A stretch of 64,000 nt of DNA from Sorangium sp051521495 (lineage in GTDB: Bacteria; Myxococcota_A; Polyangia; Polyangiales; Polyangiaceae): contig NZ_CP150355.1 in assembly GCF_051521495.1 (NCBI RefSeq), positions 4,898,001 through 4,962,000 on the forward strand, in the 5' to 3' direction. The notes under the pieces are model-generated. The model saw nothing but the letters and a program-made list of their open reading frames with translations, made no database searches and was not told where the DNA came from. Positions 1 to 7,683 of the stretch are shown in pieces. Within the stretch, counting starts at the first letter, position 1. Every line of letters starts with the position of its first letter. The position numbers and the translations under genes are program-made.

Positions 1-1
1 C

Positions 2-391
2 TTCGATTTCGCCGATCTGGACGAGGGCATCCTCCTCGTGCGGCCGCACCTCTACCTGCGGGACTGGGGAGGCGTCGCCGTCGAGGCCTCGTATCAGGCG
101 CAGCGGCGGGGGAGGGTCCCGCCGCCGGCCGAGCCTCTGGCGGCGGGCGCGCACCCCGCGGCGAGCCACCACAGCGCGAGCCTCGTGCGCCTCGGGCTCG
201 TGCCGTTCCTGAACGCGGCGGGCAAGGGTGATTTCAAGCGCCCGCAATTCCGCTTCATCTGGCTCGTGACCCGGCGCGACGAGGGCGCGAAGGCGCTCTA
301 TCCGCAGGACGACGTCTTCAGCCAGCGCGCGTGGGAGCACTTCATCGGCCTGAACGTCGAGTGGAACATCAAGGCCAGCCCGGCGTTCTGA
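2..391 (+). CDS. Carbohydrate (LamB-like) outer-membrane porin, C-terminal part only
   Basis: The gene enters from the left edge in an open frame from base 2, so only about 129 C-terminal residues are visible and the start is outside. The last stretch alternates polar and hydrophobic residues as beta-barrel strands do. It includes RPQFRFIWLVTRR and a final strand HFIGLNVEWNI, and the protein ends in Phe, as many outer-membrane barrels do for BamA recognition. The RPQ(I/F)R segment followed by an aromatic closing strand resembles the end of maltoporin-type porins. Its position just before the uronate genes fits uptake of oligogalacturonides or uronates across the outer membrane. The substrate is inferred from context. 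It could also be another family of substrate-specific porin. Confidence 0.55.
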   Translation, partial: FDFADLDEGILLVRPHLYLRDWGGVAVEASYQAQRRGRVPPPAEPLAAGAHPAASHHSASLVRLGLVPFLNAAGKGDFKRPQFRFIWLVTRRDEGAKALYPQDDVFSQRAWEHFIGLNVEWNIKASPAF

Positions 392-467
392 CGCGGCCGT
401 GGGGCCCCGGGGATCCACCGCGTCGATGGGTAAATGCTGTTAACGAATCGAGGAAAGGTCCTTGTCC

Positions 468-1286
468 ATGAAGCCAGTGAACCCTGAGCAGGTCGTGGTC
501 CGCGCGACGGCGTCGCACAGGGGGCGAAAGCTCTCCGTGACGCCGGCAGACAGCCCGATGAAGCGCCTCCATTACGGTCGGATCCTGCTCGACGGGGCCA
601 CGCCGGAAGCGCGGTTCGAGACCTCCCGACGCGAGGTGGGGCTCCTCTGCATGGCCGGCGAGTGCGCCGTGCGGGTGAACGGCGGGGAGCCGATCGCGCT
701 CTTTCGGTACGACGCCATGTATGTGCCTCGCGGATCGGCCGTCGATGTGCGCACGAGCTCGGCGGTCGATCTCGTCGAGTGCGGCGCCGAGGTGGAGGGG
801 GACTATCCCCTCCAGATCGTCCGCTACGAGGACGTCGAGCGGAACCCGTCGCTCAAGTTCAAGGCGGGCGGCGACGCCACGACGCGCGAGCTCAGCATCC
901 TGCTCGGCAAGAACGTGCAGGCCGGCCGCATCGTCGCGGGCTTCACGCGCTCGGCGCCGGGGCACTGGACCAGCTGGCCTCCGCACGAGCACACCGACCT
1001 GCTCGAGGAGATGTACGTCTATTTCGATATGCCGCCCCCGGCGTTCGGCGTGCAGCTCGTCTACACGGCTCCGGAGGCGCCAGAGGTGGTCACGGTGGTG
1101 CGGGACGGCGACGCGGTGCTGATGCCGGCGGGGTATCACCCGAACGTCGCGGCGCCGGGGCACTCCATCAACTTCGTCTGGCTCATGGCCGCGCACCGCG
1201 AGCGCGAAGATCGGGTGTTTGGCGTGGTGAACGTCCAGCCGGGGTTCGGCCAGCGCGGCTCCGGGCTCGAGGCGAGCCGCAAATAG
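468..1286 (+). CDS. IolB/KduI-family cupin isomerase (probable 5-keto-4-deoxyuronate isomerase role)
   Basis: This 272-residue double-cupin protein belongs to the KduI/IolB family. The signature is GHWTSWPPHEH near residue 170, matching the G-x-W-S-S-x-P-P-H-x-H metal site of 5-deoxyglucuronate isomerase (IolB), followed by LLEEMYVYFDMP and a late GYHPNVAAPGH. By sequence it is IolB-like. It lies in a pectin operon with kduD, kdgK and kdgF and no inositol genes, so it probably carries out the KduI step (5-keto-4-deoxyuronate to 2,5-diketo-3-deoxygluconate). I chose the ATG at 468 over the in-frame TTG at 462 because an AGGAAAGG motif at 451-458 is well spaced from it. The function assignment is inference; family membership is firm. 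Confidence 0.8.
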   Translation: MKPVNPEQVVVRATASHRGRKLSVTPADSPMKRLHYGRILLDGATPEARFETSRREVGLLCMAGECAVRVNGGEPIALFRYDAMYVPRGSAVDVRTSSAVDLVECGAEVEGDYPLQIVRYEDVERNPSLKFKAGGDATTRELSILLGKNVQAGRIVAGFTRSAPGHWTSWPPHEHTDLLEEMYVYFDMPPPAFGVQLVYTAPEAPEVVTVVRDGDAVLMPAGYHPNVAAPGHSINFVWLMAAHREREDRVFGVVNVQPGFGQRGSGLEASRK

Positions 1287-1339
1287 CGGGCAGGGGAGCG
1301 GGCCAGCGTCAGGCGGGTCGAGCTTAGGAGGATAGCTTC

Positions 1340-2683
1340 ATGGTGACGAATTCGGAGTCCACGACGGCCATCGCCGACGCGCCCGCGGGGGTGCCGCGCG
1401 GCGCGGGCGCCGACGCCGCGCCGGTCGTGGCGGCCATCGGGCGTTATCGGTGGGTGATCTGCGCCCTCTTGTTCACGGCGGCGACGATCAACTACGTCGA
1501 CCGGCAGGTCCTCGGCGTCCTCAAGACGACGCTGCAGAAGGATCTCGGCTACAACGACATCGACTACGGCAACATCGTCACGGCGTTCCAGGGCGCTTAC
1601 GCCATCGGGATGTTGACGATGGGCCGCCTCATGGATCGCATCGGGACGCGGCGCGGGTTCTCGTTCGCCGTCGGGTTCTGGAGCCTCGCGGCGGCGGCGC
1701 ACGCGCTCGTCGGCAGCGCCGGAGGGCTCTCCGCGGCGCGGTTCGGCCTGGGCATCGGCGAGGCCGGCATGTTCCCCGGCGCCCTCAAGACGATCGCGGA
1801 GTGGTTCCCGAAGAAGGAGCGCGCGCTCGCGACAGGCCTGTTCAACTCCGGCACGAACATCGGCGCGATCGTGTGCCCCCTCGTGGTCCCGTGGATCGCG
1901 GTGGCCTGGGGGTGGCGCGCGGCCTTCGCGCTGACCGGCGCCCTCGGCGCGCTGTGGATCGTCGCCTGGATGATCCTGTATCGCCCCCTCGCGGAGAACC
2001 CGCGCGTCACGCCGGAGGAGCGCGCCTACATCACGAGCGAGACGTCGCCGGCGCCCGGCAAGGTCGGCTGGCTCAGCCTGATCCCGCACCGCCAGACGTG
2101 GGCGTTCGCCATCGGCAAGTTCATGACCGATCCGTTCTGGTGGCTTTATCTGTTCTGGGTCCCCGACTTCCTGAACCGCAAGCATGGATTGAACCTCCTC
2201 CAGATCGGCCCGCCGCTCGTCACGATCTACCTGCTCTCCGACGTGGGCAGCATCGCCGGCGGCTGGCTCTCCTCGACGCTGATGCGCCTCGGCTGGACGG
2301 CGAACGCTGCGCGCAAGACCGCGATGCTCGCGTGCGCGCTCGGCGTGGCGCCCGTCTTCCTCGCGACGCGCACCGACTCGCTGTGGGTCGCCGTGCTGCT
2401 CCTCGGCCTCGCCACCGCCGCGCACCAGGGCTTCTCGGCGAACCTGTTCACGCTCACAACGGACATGTTCCCGTCGCAGGCCGTGGGGTCGGCCGTCGGG
2501 TTCGGCGGCATGGCCGGGGCCATCGGCGGGATGCTCATCGCGCAGATCGCGGGCCGCGTCCTCCAGCTCACCGGCAGCTACTCGACGCTGTTCATCATGG
2601 CGGCGTCCGCCTACGTGCTCGCGCTCGCCATCATTCACGCGCTCGTGCCGCGGCTCGAGGCCGCGCGGCTGAAGCAGGGATAA
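1340..2683 (+). CDS. MFS hexuronate transporter, ExuT/ACS family
   Basis: This is a 447-residue inner-membrane carrier with about twelve hydrophobic segments. The motif INYVDRQVLGV in the first segment, the GRLMDRIGTRRG loop and GLGIGEAGMFPGALKTIAEW are hallmarks of the anion:cation symporter group that contains ExuT and GudP. It probably imports galacturonate, glucuronate or their unsaturated derivatives with protons. An AGGAGG ribosome site at 1326-1331 supports the start. It sits 53 bases after the isomerase gene and 4 bases before kduD, so it is part of the operon. The first 35 residues are Ala/Gly-rich and cytoplasmic. Confidence 0.88.
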   Translation: MVTNSESTTAIADAPAGVPRGAGADAAPVVAAIGRYRWVICALLFTAATINYVDRQVLGVLKTTLQKDLGYNDIDYGNIVTAFQGAYAIGMLTMGRLMDRIGTRRGFSFAVGFWSLAAAAHALVGSAGGLSAARFGLGIGEAGMFPGALKTIAEWFPKKERALATGLFNSGTNIGAIVCPLVVPWIAVAWGWRAAFALTGALGALWIVAWMILYRPLAENPRVTPEERAYITSETSPAPGKVGWLSLIPHRQTWAFAIGKFMTDPFWWLYLFWVPDFLNRKHGLNLLQIGPPLVTIYLLSDVGSIAGGWLSSTLMRLGWTANAARKTAMLACALGVAPVFLATRTDSLWVAVLLLGLATAAHQGFSANLFTLTTDMFPSQAVGSAVGFGGMAGAIGGMLIAQIAGRVLQLTGSYSTLFIMAASAYVLALAIIHALVPRLEAARLKQG

Positions 2684-2687
2684 GGCA

Positions 2688-3449
2688 ATGACGAACGATC
2701 CGTTTCGTTTGGACGGCAAGGTCGCGCTCGTGACGGGCTCGGCCACGGGGATCGGCGCCGCGATCGCGACGGCGCTCGCGGCGGCCGGCGCGGACATCGC
2801 GTGTCACGGCAAGGACGAGCCGGGCGAGGCGACGGTGGCGGCGGTGCGGAAGCTCGGGCGGCGCGCCATCGGGGTGGCCGCGGATCTGGCGGATCGCGCC
2901 TCGCACGAGGAGCTCGTCCGGAGGGCGAAGGCCGAGCTCGGGCGCCTCGACATCCTGGTGAACAACGCAGGTCTCATCCGGAGGTCGCCGGCCGTCGAGT
3001 ACTCCGACGAAGACTGGGATCTCCTTGTCGAGGTCAACCTGACGTCCGCGTTCCGCCTGTCGCGGCTCGCCGGGAAGCAGATGCTCGATCAAGGGTCGGG
3101 CAGGATCGTCAACATCGCGTCGCTGCTCTCGTTCCAGGGCGGGATCCTGGTCCCGGCCTACGCGGCGTCGAAGGGCGGGATCGCGCAGCTGACCAAGGCG
3201 CTCGCGAACGAGTGGGCGGGCAGGGGCGTCAACGTGAACGCGGTCGCCCCGGGCTACATCACGACGGACAACACGGCCGCGCTGAGGGCCGACGAGGCGC
3301 GCAGCCGGCAGATCCTCGATCGCATCCCGGCGGGGCGCTGGGGGGAGCCGAGCGACATCGCTGGAGCGGCGCTGTTCCTGTGCTCGGAGGCGAGCAGGTA
3401 CGTCCACGGCCACGTGCTGGTCGTCGACGGCGGGTGGATGAGCCGTTGA
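2688..3449 (+). CDS. kduD: 2-dehydro-3-deoxy-D-gluconate 5-dehydrogenase (KduD)
   Basis: This 253-residue short-chain dehydrogenase shows the Rossmann motif TGSATGIG, NNAG at about residue 90, the catalytic Ser plus YAASKGG (Tyr-x-x-x-Lys), and a KduD-type end (IPAGRWGEPSDIAGA, then YVHGHVLVVDGGW). KduD reduces 2,5-diketo-3-deoxygluconate to 2-keto-3-deoxygluconate with NAD(P)H. The start follows the transporter stop by 4 bases, and the AAGG of its ribosome site overlaps that stop codon, so translation is likely coupled. The next gene, the KDG kinase, follows at once. Confidence 0.9.
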   Translation: MTNDPFRLDGKVALVTGSATGIGAAIATALAAAGADIACHGKDEPGEATVAAVRKLGRRAIGVAADLADRASHEELVRRAKAELGRLDILVNNAGLIRRSPAVEYSDEDWDLLVEVNLTSAFRLSRLAGKQMLDQGSGRIVNIASLLSFQGGILVPAYAASKGGIAQLTKALANEWAGRGVNVNAVAPGYITTDNTAALRADEARSRQILDRIPAGRWGEPSDIAGAALFLCSEASRYVHGHVLVVDGGWMSR

Positions 3450-3460
3450 GGAGCGTGAAG

Positions 3461-4549
3461 ATGAAGATACGAAGCGCGAAGAGCTGTGCGTGGGACCAGG
3501 TGAGCCTCGGGGAGGTGATGTTGCGCCTCGACCCGGGAGAGCGGCGGATCCACACCGCGCGGACGTTCGATCTCGGGGAGGGCGGGGGGGAGTACAACGT
3601 GGCGCGGGGGCTGCGGCGCTGCTTCGGGCTCCGGACAGCCATCGTCACGGCGCTCGCGGACAACCCGATCGGGCGGCTGATCGAGGACCTGATGCTCCAG
3701 GGCGGGGTCGACACCGAGCACGTGCGCTGGGTCGACTACGACGGCGTGGGCCGCGAGGCGCGCAACGGCCTCAACTTCACCGAGCGCGGCTTCGGGCCGC
3801 GCGCCGCCGTGGGGTGCTCGGATCGCGGCCACAGCGCGGCGTCCAGGCTGAAGGCCGGCGACCTCCCGTGGAAGGCCATCTTCGGTGAGCGCGGCGCGCG
3901 CTGGTTCCACACGGGCGGCATCTTCTGCGCGCTCTCGGAGACCACCGCCGGCGTCGCGCGCGAGGCCATGGAGGTCGCGCGCGAGAACGACGTGCGGGTC
4001 TCCTACGATCTCAACTACCGGCCCTCGCTCTGGAAGAGCTCCGGCGGTCAGAAGAGGGCGCGCGAGGTCAACCGCGCCCTCATGCCGTACGTCGACTGCC
4101 TCTTCGGCAACGAGGAGGACTTCGTCGCGGCGCTCGGCTTCGAGGTGCCCGGCGTGGACGAGGGCTACAGCCAGCTCGACACGGCGGGCTTCCGCCGGAT
4201 GATCTCCGATGTCGTCGCGGCATACCCCAACATCTCGGTCGTGGCCACGAGCCTCAGGACGGCCAGGAGCGCGAGCGTCAACGGCTGGGGCGGCATCCTG
4301 TACTGCCAGGGTGAGTTCTACGAGGTCGCCCAGCGAGACATCGAGATCCTCGATCGCGTCGGCGGCGGCGACTCGTTCGCCTCGGGGATCATCTACGGGC
4401 TCCTCGCGGAGCAGGGCCCGAAGTGGGCGCTCGAGTGCGGCGTCGCGCACGGGGCGCTGGCGATGTCGACGCCGGGCGACACGTCGATGGCGTCGCTCGC
4501 CGAGGTGCGGCGGGCGATGAGCGGAGCCAGCGCGAGGATCGAGCGATGA
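3461..4549 (+). CDS. kdgK: 2-keto-3-deoxygluconate kinase, PfkB family
   Basis: This 362-residue sugar kinase of the ribokinase/PfkB family has GEGGGEYNVARGLRR near the substrate site and DRVGGGDSFASGIIYGLL near the end, the PfkB signature carrying the catalytic Asp and anion hole. Phosphorylation of 2-keto-3-deoxygluconate to KDPG is the expected reaction given kduD upstream and an aldolase downstream. It is somewhat longer than E. coli KdgK (309 residues), in line with a subgroup that keeps extra loops. The ATG at 3461 follows GAGGAG at 3448-3453; a GTG two codons upstream is the alternative. Its stop overlaps the next start as ATGA at 4546-4549. Confidence 0.85.
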   Translation: MKIRSAKSCAWDQVSLGEVMLRLDPGERRIHTARTFDLGEGGGEYNVARGLRRCFGLRTAIVTALADNPIGRLIEDLMLQGGVDTEHVRWVDYDGVGREARNGLNFTERGFGPRAAVGCSDRGHSAASRLKAGDLPWKAIFGERGARWFHTGGIFCALSETTAGVAREAMEVARENDVRVSYDLNYRPSLWKSSGGQKRAREVNRALMPYVDCLFGNEEDFVAALGFEVPGVDEGYSQLDTAGFRRMISDVVAAYPNISVVATSLRTARSASVNGWGGILYCQGEFYEVAQRDIEILDRVGGGDSFASGIIYGLLAEQGPKWALECGVAHGALAMSTPGDTSMASLAEVRRAMSGASARIER

Positions 4550-4665
4550 ATCGAGCGAACCATCGAACGATGGAACGAACGATGGAACGAACGATGGAAC
4601 GAACGATGGAACGAACGATGGAACGAACGATGAATCGTACGATGGAACGAACGATGAATCGTACG
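4546..4665 (+). repeat. Ten tandem 12-bp units with in-frame ATG codons
   Basis: The consensus ATGGAACGAACG appears exactly five times in a row at 4570-4629. ATGAATCGTACG (4630), ATGGAACGAACG (4642) and ATGAATCGTACG (4654) follow, and two degenerate units precede at 4546 and 4558. Nine of the ten units begin with ATG in the aldolase frame, and 12 bases equal four codons, so copy-number change would keep the frame. It lies exactly at the kdgK-aldolase junction. Confidence 0.95.
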
Positions 4666-5331
4666 ATGGACAAAGAGCACGTCGTCCGCCGTATCGAGGA
4701 GATCGGCGTCGTCCCGGTGGTGCGCGCGTCGAGCGGCGCGCTCGCCGTGCGGGCCGGCCGCGCGCTGTGCGCCGGAGGGATCGAGGTCCTCGAGATCACG
4801 ATGACGGTCCCGGACGCGCTCTCCGTCATGCACGAGATCACCTCGCGCATGGGGAGCCACGTCCTCGTCGGCGCGGGCACGGTGCTCACCGCGGACGCCG
4901 CCCGCGGGTGCATCGAGGCCGGCGCGCAGTTCATCGTGAGCCCGGGGCTCGACCTCGAGGTCGTCCGCGCGGCGCGCGAGCTCGGGAAGGCGGTCTTCCC
5001 CGGGGCGCTCACCCCGACCGAGGTGATCGCCGCGTGGAGCGCCGGCGCCGACGCGGTGAAGGTGTTCCCGTGCTCCGCGATGGGCGGCGCGAAGTACCTG
5101 CGCGCGCTGCGGGGACCGCTCCCGCACGTGAAGATGCTGCCGACCGGCGGGGTCAACCTCGCCACGGCGCGCGATTTCATCGAGGCCGGCGCCGTCGCGC
5201 TCGGGGTCGGCGGCGAGCTCGTCGACGCCGCGGCGCTCGAGGCGGGCAGGGACGAGGTCCTTACGGAGCGCGCGCGTGAGTTCCTGGACGTGGTCCGGTC
5301 CGCGCGGGCCGGGCTCGAGAAGCGCGCCTGA
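4546..5331 (+). CDS. KDPG/KHG aldolase with a 12-bp-repeat N-terminal extension
   Basis: The conserved aldolase body starts at Met 41 (base 4666, MDKEHVV) and has the class I aldolase features. These are EVLEITMTVPDA, GAGTVLT, QFIVSPGL, VKVFPCSAMGG with the Schiff-base Lys, and MLPTGGVN. It splits KDPG into pyruvate and glyceraldehyde-3-phosphate, the last step of the pathway. Upstream of the body lie ten in-frame 12-base units, eight of which read MERT or MNRT. The first ATG at 4546 overlaps the kdgK stop (ATGA) and has GAGGA at 4534-4538, so I annotate from there (261 residues). Without the repeat the protein would be 221 residues, close to the usual size. The repeat may be translated or bypassed by internal starts. 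Confidence 0.82.
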   Translation: MNRANHRTMERTMERTMERTMERTMERTMNRTMERTMNRTMDKEHVVRRIEEIGVVPVVRASSGALAVRAGRALCAGGIEVLEITMTVPDALSVMHEITSRMGSHVLVGAGTVLTADAARGCIEAGAQFIVSPGLDLEVVRAARELGKAVFPGALTPTEVIAAWSAGADAVKVFPCSAMGGAKYLRALRGPLPHVKMLPTGGVNLATARDFIEAGAVALGVGGELVDAAALEAGRDEVLTERAREFLDVVRSARAGLEKRA

Positions 5332-5361
5332 GCGGGGCCGCCGCGAGGCGCTGGAGGAAGC

Positions 5362-5730
5362 ATGAGTTCTCTGAAGAAGATCGATGTCCCGACCCTGGTT
5401 CGCGTGTCGGGCGATGAGGTGGAGTTCTTCACGCCCGAGCCGGGGCTGAGGCGCCGGGTGCTGGCCCACAACCCCAACCTGATGCTCGTCGAGCACCACA
5501 TGGAGATCGGCTGGGCCGGGGCGCGGCACAGCCACCCCCACGATCAGCTGGTCTACGTCATCTCCGGACACCTCAAGTTCTCGTGCGGAGACGAGGAGTT
5601 CGAGGCCCGGGCCGGGGACAGCTTCGTCGTCCGCGGGGGCGTCGAGCACCAGGCATGGGCGTTCGAGCCGTCCGTCGTGCTCGATGTGTTCACGCCCGCA
5701 CGCGAAGAGTACATGGCCCGATCGCGATAA
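5362..5730 (+). CDS. kdgF: KdgF-type cupin, unsaturated uronate linearisation
   Basis: This 122-residue single cupin contains HSHPHDQLVYVISG (metal His residues), then AGDSFVV, GVEHQAW and a closing VLDVFTPAREEY. This pattern, including the DVFTP.RE(D/E)(F/Y) end, is typical of KdgF. KdgF helps turn cyclic 4,5-unsaturated galacturonate, the product of pectate lyases, into the linear keto-deoxyuronate used by KduI. It follows the aldolase gene by 30 bases with GGAGGA at 5352-5357 before its ATG. Function is well supported by both sequence and operon. Confidence 0.88.
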   Translation: MSSLKKIDVPTLVRVSGDEVEFFTPEPGLRRRVLAHNPNLMLVEHHMEIGWAGARHSHPHDQLVYVISGHLKFSCGDEEFEARAGDSFVVRGGVEHQAWAFEPSVVLDVFTPAREEYMARSR

Positions 5731-5752
5731 CCCGCCTGTCCTTTCAAGCCAC

Positions 5753-5765
5753 CATCGTAACGATG
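5753..5765. promoter_or_regulatory. 13-bp palindrome upstream of the PL10 lyase gene
   Basis: CATCGTAACGATG has 5-base arms around TAA (it is perfect except for the central odd bases). It lies 58 bases before the lyase start, in the 93-base gap after kdgF. It could be an operator, or chance. Confidence 0.25.
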
Positions 5766-5823
5766 CCTCTTCGACGGCCCGCGCGGCCGCCGCAGCGGAC
5801 CTTTCTTGCCCGAGGAGCAGTCC

Positions 5824-7488
5824 ATGAAACGTCGAACGTTCGCGATGTCGATCCTGTCGCCTCTCGTGCTGGCCGCCTGCGGCAGCGGCGAGCCGGGCCC
5901 CGCGGAGCCCGGCGTCGCGCCGCCCGAAGAGCACGCCGAGATCTTGAGCGCGATGAAGCGCGCGGCCACCTTCATGAGCGAGGAGGTCGCCTATGAAGGG
6001 GGGTACGTGTGGAGCTACCTGCCCGACCTCTCGCGGAGCTGGGGCGAGATGGAGGCCAAGCGCACCATGCTCTGGGTGCAGCCGCCCGGCACGCCGTCGA
6101 TGGGGCACCTCTACCTGGACGCCTTCCACGCCACGGGCGATGAGCTCTATTACAAGGCCGCCGAGCAGGTCGCCCTCGCGCTGATCAGGGCCCAGCATCC
6201 GAGCGGCGGCTGGAACTACATCTACGATTTCGCGGGCGAGGAGTCGCTCAAGGACTGGTACGACACCATCGGCAAGAACGGCTGGCGGCTCGAGGAGTTC
6301 CAGCACTACTACGGCAACGCCACGTTCGACGACGCCGGCACCGCGGTGGCCTCGCAGCTCCTCCTGCGCATGTACGTCGAGCGGAAGGACGAGCGGTTCC
6401 GCGAGCCGCTCTACAAGGCGATCGGGTTCGTCACCGAGAGCCAGTACCCGGAGGGCGGCTGGCCGCAGCGCTTCCCCCTGATGGGCAAGGACGATAAGCC
6501 CGATTACACGAGCTACATCACGTTCAACGACGACGTGGCCGGCGAGAACATCAAGTTCCTGATCATGTGCCACCTGGCCCTGGGCGAGCCGCGGCTGCTC
6601 GAGAACATCGAGCGCGCCATGGGCAGCTTCGTGGCGTTGCAGCAGCCCGCGCCGCAGCCCGGATGGGGCCTCCAGTTCACGCTCGATGGCAAGCCGGCGG
6701 GCGCGCGCACCTACGAGCCGGAGGCGCTGACGACCCACACGACGGCCAACAACATCCAGCAGCTGCTCAACTTCTACAACCTGACCGGGGACGAGCGGTA
6801 CATCGCCCGCGTGCCCGAGGCGCTCGACTGGCTGGACAAGGTCAAGCTGCCGCCGGAGCTCTCGGAGACGTTCCCCGACCGCACTCACCCGACATACATC
6901 GAGATCGGGACCGACGACGCGCTCTACGTGCACCGGCGCGGCTCGAACGTCATCAACGGCGAGTATTACTTCGACAAGGACCCCGCGAAGCCCATCGGCC
7001 ACTACGGGCAGGCGCGCAAGCTCGACGTGCCCGCCATGCGCGCGCGCTACGAGGAGCTGACCGCCATGTCGCCCGACGAGCTGACCGCCGGCTCGCCCCT
7101 CCAGATCACGGGGCCTGTGGAGCTGCCGCGGTATTTCTCGCTGCGCGAGGTGAAGCTCGACGACCTCTTCGCCGGCCGCGCGATGACGACCACGCCGGTG
7201 ACCGAGGAGGAGGCGCAGAGGCTCGCCGGAGAGCTCAACGCGGAGGGCTATTGGCCGACGAAGCTCACCTACGTCACGAACCCCTACACCGGCGCTGGCA
7301 CGGACGAGCCTTATCTCGAGGACACGTACGCCACCACGCACGTCGGCGACCGCAACGACACCTCGCCGTACGAGCCGTCGAAGGCGCCGGCGACGTACCC
7401 GCCCGAAGAGGCGCCGACAGGTATCTCGGTGGAGGGCTTCATCAAGAACATGGGCGTCCTCATCGCCTATGTCGCGCCCGTGCAATAG
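5824..7488 (+). CDS. Pectate lyase, polysaccharide lyase family 10, lipoprotein
   Basis: The protein has 554 residues. The N-terminus MKRRTFAMSILSPLVLAAC is a lipoprotein signal with Cys at about position 19, so the enzyme should sit on the outer membrane or be released. The body is all-alpha in character, with the repeated signatures of PL10 pectate lyases: GGWNYIYDF, ATFDDAGTAVASQLLLRM, EGGWPQRFPL, YITFNDDVAGENIKFL, YEPEALTTHTTANNI. These enzymes cut polygalacturonate by beta-elimination, needing calcium and a catalytic Arg. The ATG at 5824 is preferred to an upstream TTG at 5806 because GAGGAG at 5813-5818 precedes it and the signal peptide starts there. It closes the uronate operon. Confidence 0.85.
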   Translation: MKRRTFAMSILSPLVLAACGSGEPGPAEPGVAPPEEHAEILSAMKRAATFMSEEVAYEGGYVWSYLPDLSRSWGEMEAKRTMLWVQPPGTPSMGHLYLDAFHATGDELYYKAAEQVALALIRAQHPSGGWNYIYDFAGEESLKDWYDTIGKNGWRLEEFQHYYGNATFDDAGTAVASQLLLRMYVERKDERFREPLYKAIGFVTESQYPEGGWPQRFPLMGKDDKPDYTSYITFNDDVAGENIKFLIMCHLALGEPRLLENIERAMGSFVALQQPAPQPGWGLQFTLDGKPAGARTYEPEALTTHTTANNIQQLLNFYNLTGDERYIARVPEALDWLDKVKLPPELSETFPDRTHPTYIEIGTDDALYVHRRGSNVINGEYYFDKDPAKPIGHYGQARKLDVPAMRARYEELTAMSPDELTAGSPLQITGPVELPRYFSLREVKLDDLFAGRAMTTTPVTEEEAQRLAGELNAEGYWPTKLTYVTNPYTGAGTDEPYLEDTYATTHVGDRNDTSPYEPSKAPATYPPEEAPTGISVEGFIKNMGVLIAYVAPVQ

Positions 7489-7572
7489 GCCCCCACGGCG
7501 GCCGCCCTCGCCCTGAGCTCGCACGTCACGGCCGCCGCTCCTCCCTCCCGCCGTGCGGCGAGGGCGCGGAAC

Positions 7573-7592
7573 GCCACGGCGCGCGCCGTGGC
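7573..7592. terminator. Perfect 20-bp palindrome, possible terminator stem
   Basis: GCCACGGCGCGCGCCGTGGC is a perfect inverted repeat 85 bases after the PL10 stop and about 90 bases before the next gene. No T-run follows, so it is a terminator-like hairpin at best. It could equally be a protein site. Confidence 0.4.
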
Positions 7593-7683
7593 ACCCCGCG
7601 TGCTTGGAAGGCCCGCGTCCACGCGCGATCCCGGTGACTCGATGCCGGCGGCGCGGGCGCGCGGTGGCGCAAGGAGTGCGTGT

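Noticed and set aside
1136..2797. Long antisense open frame over the transporter
   Set aside because: High-GC genes give long antisense frames. Its translation is Arg/Ala/Glu-rich and resembles nothing.
2801..4549. kdgK starting far upstream inside kduD
   Set aside because: Sequence before 3461 is kduD read in another frame. The ribosome site and the conserved kinase sequence begin at 3461.
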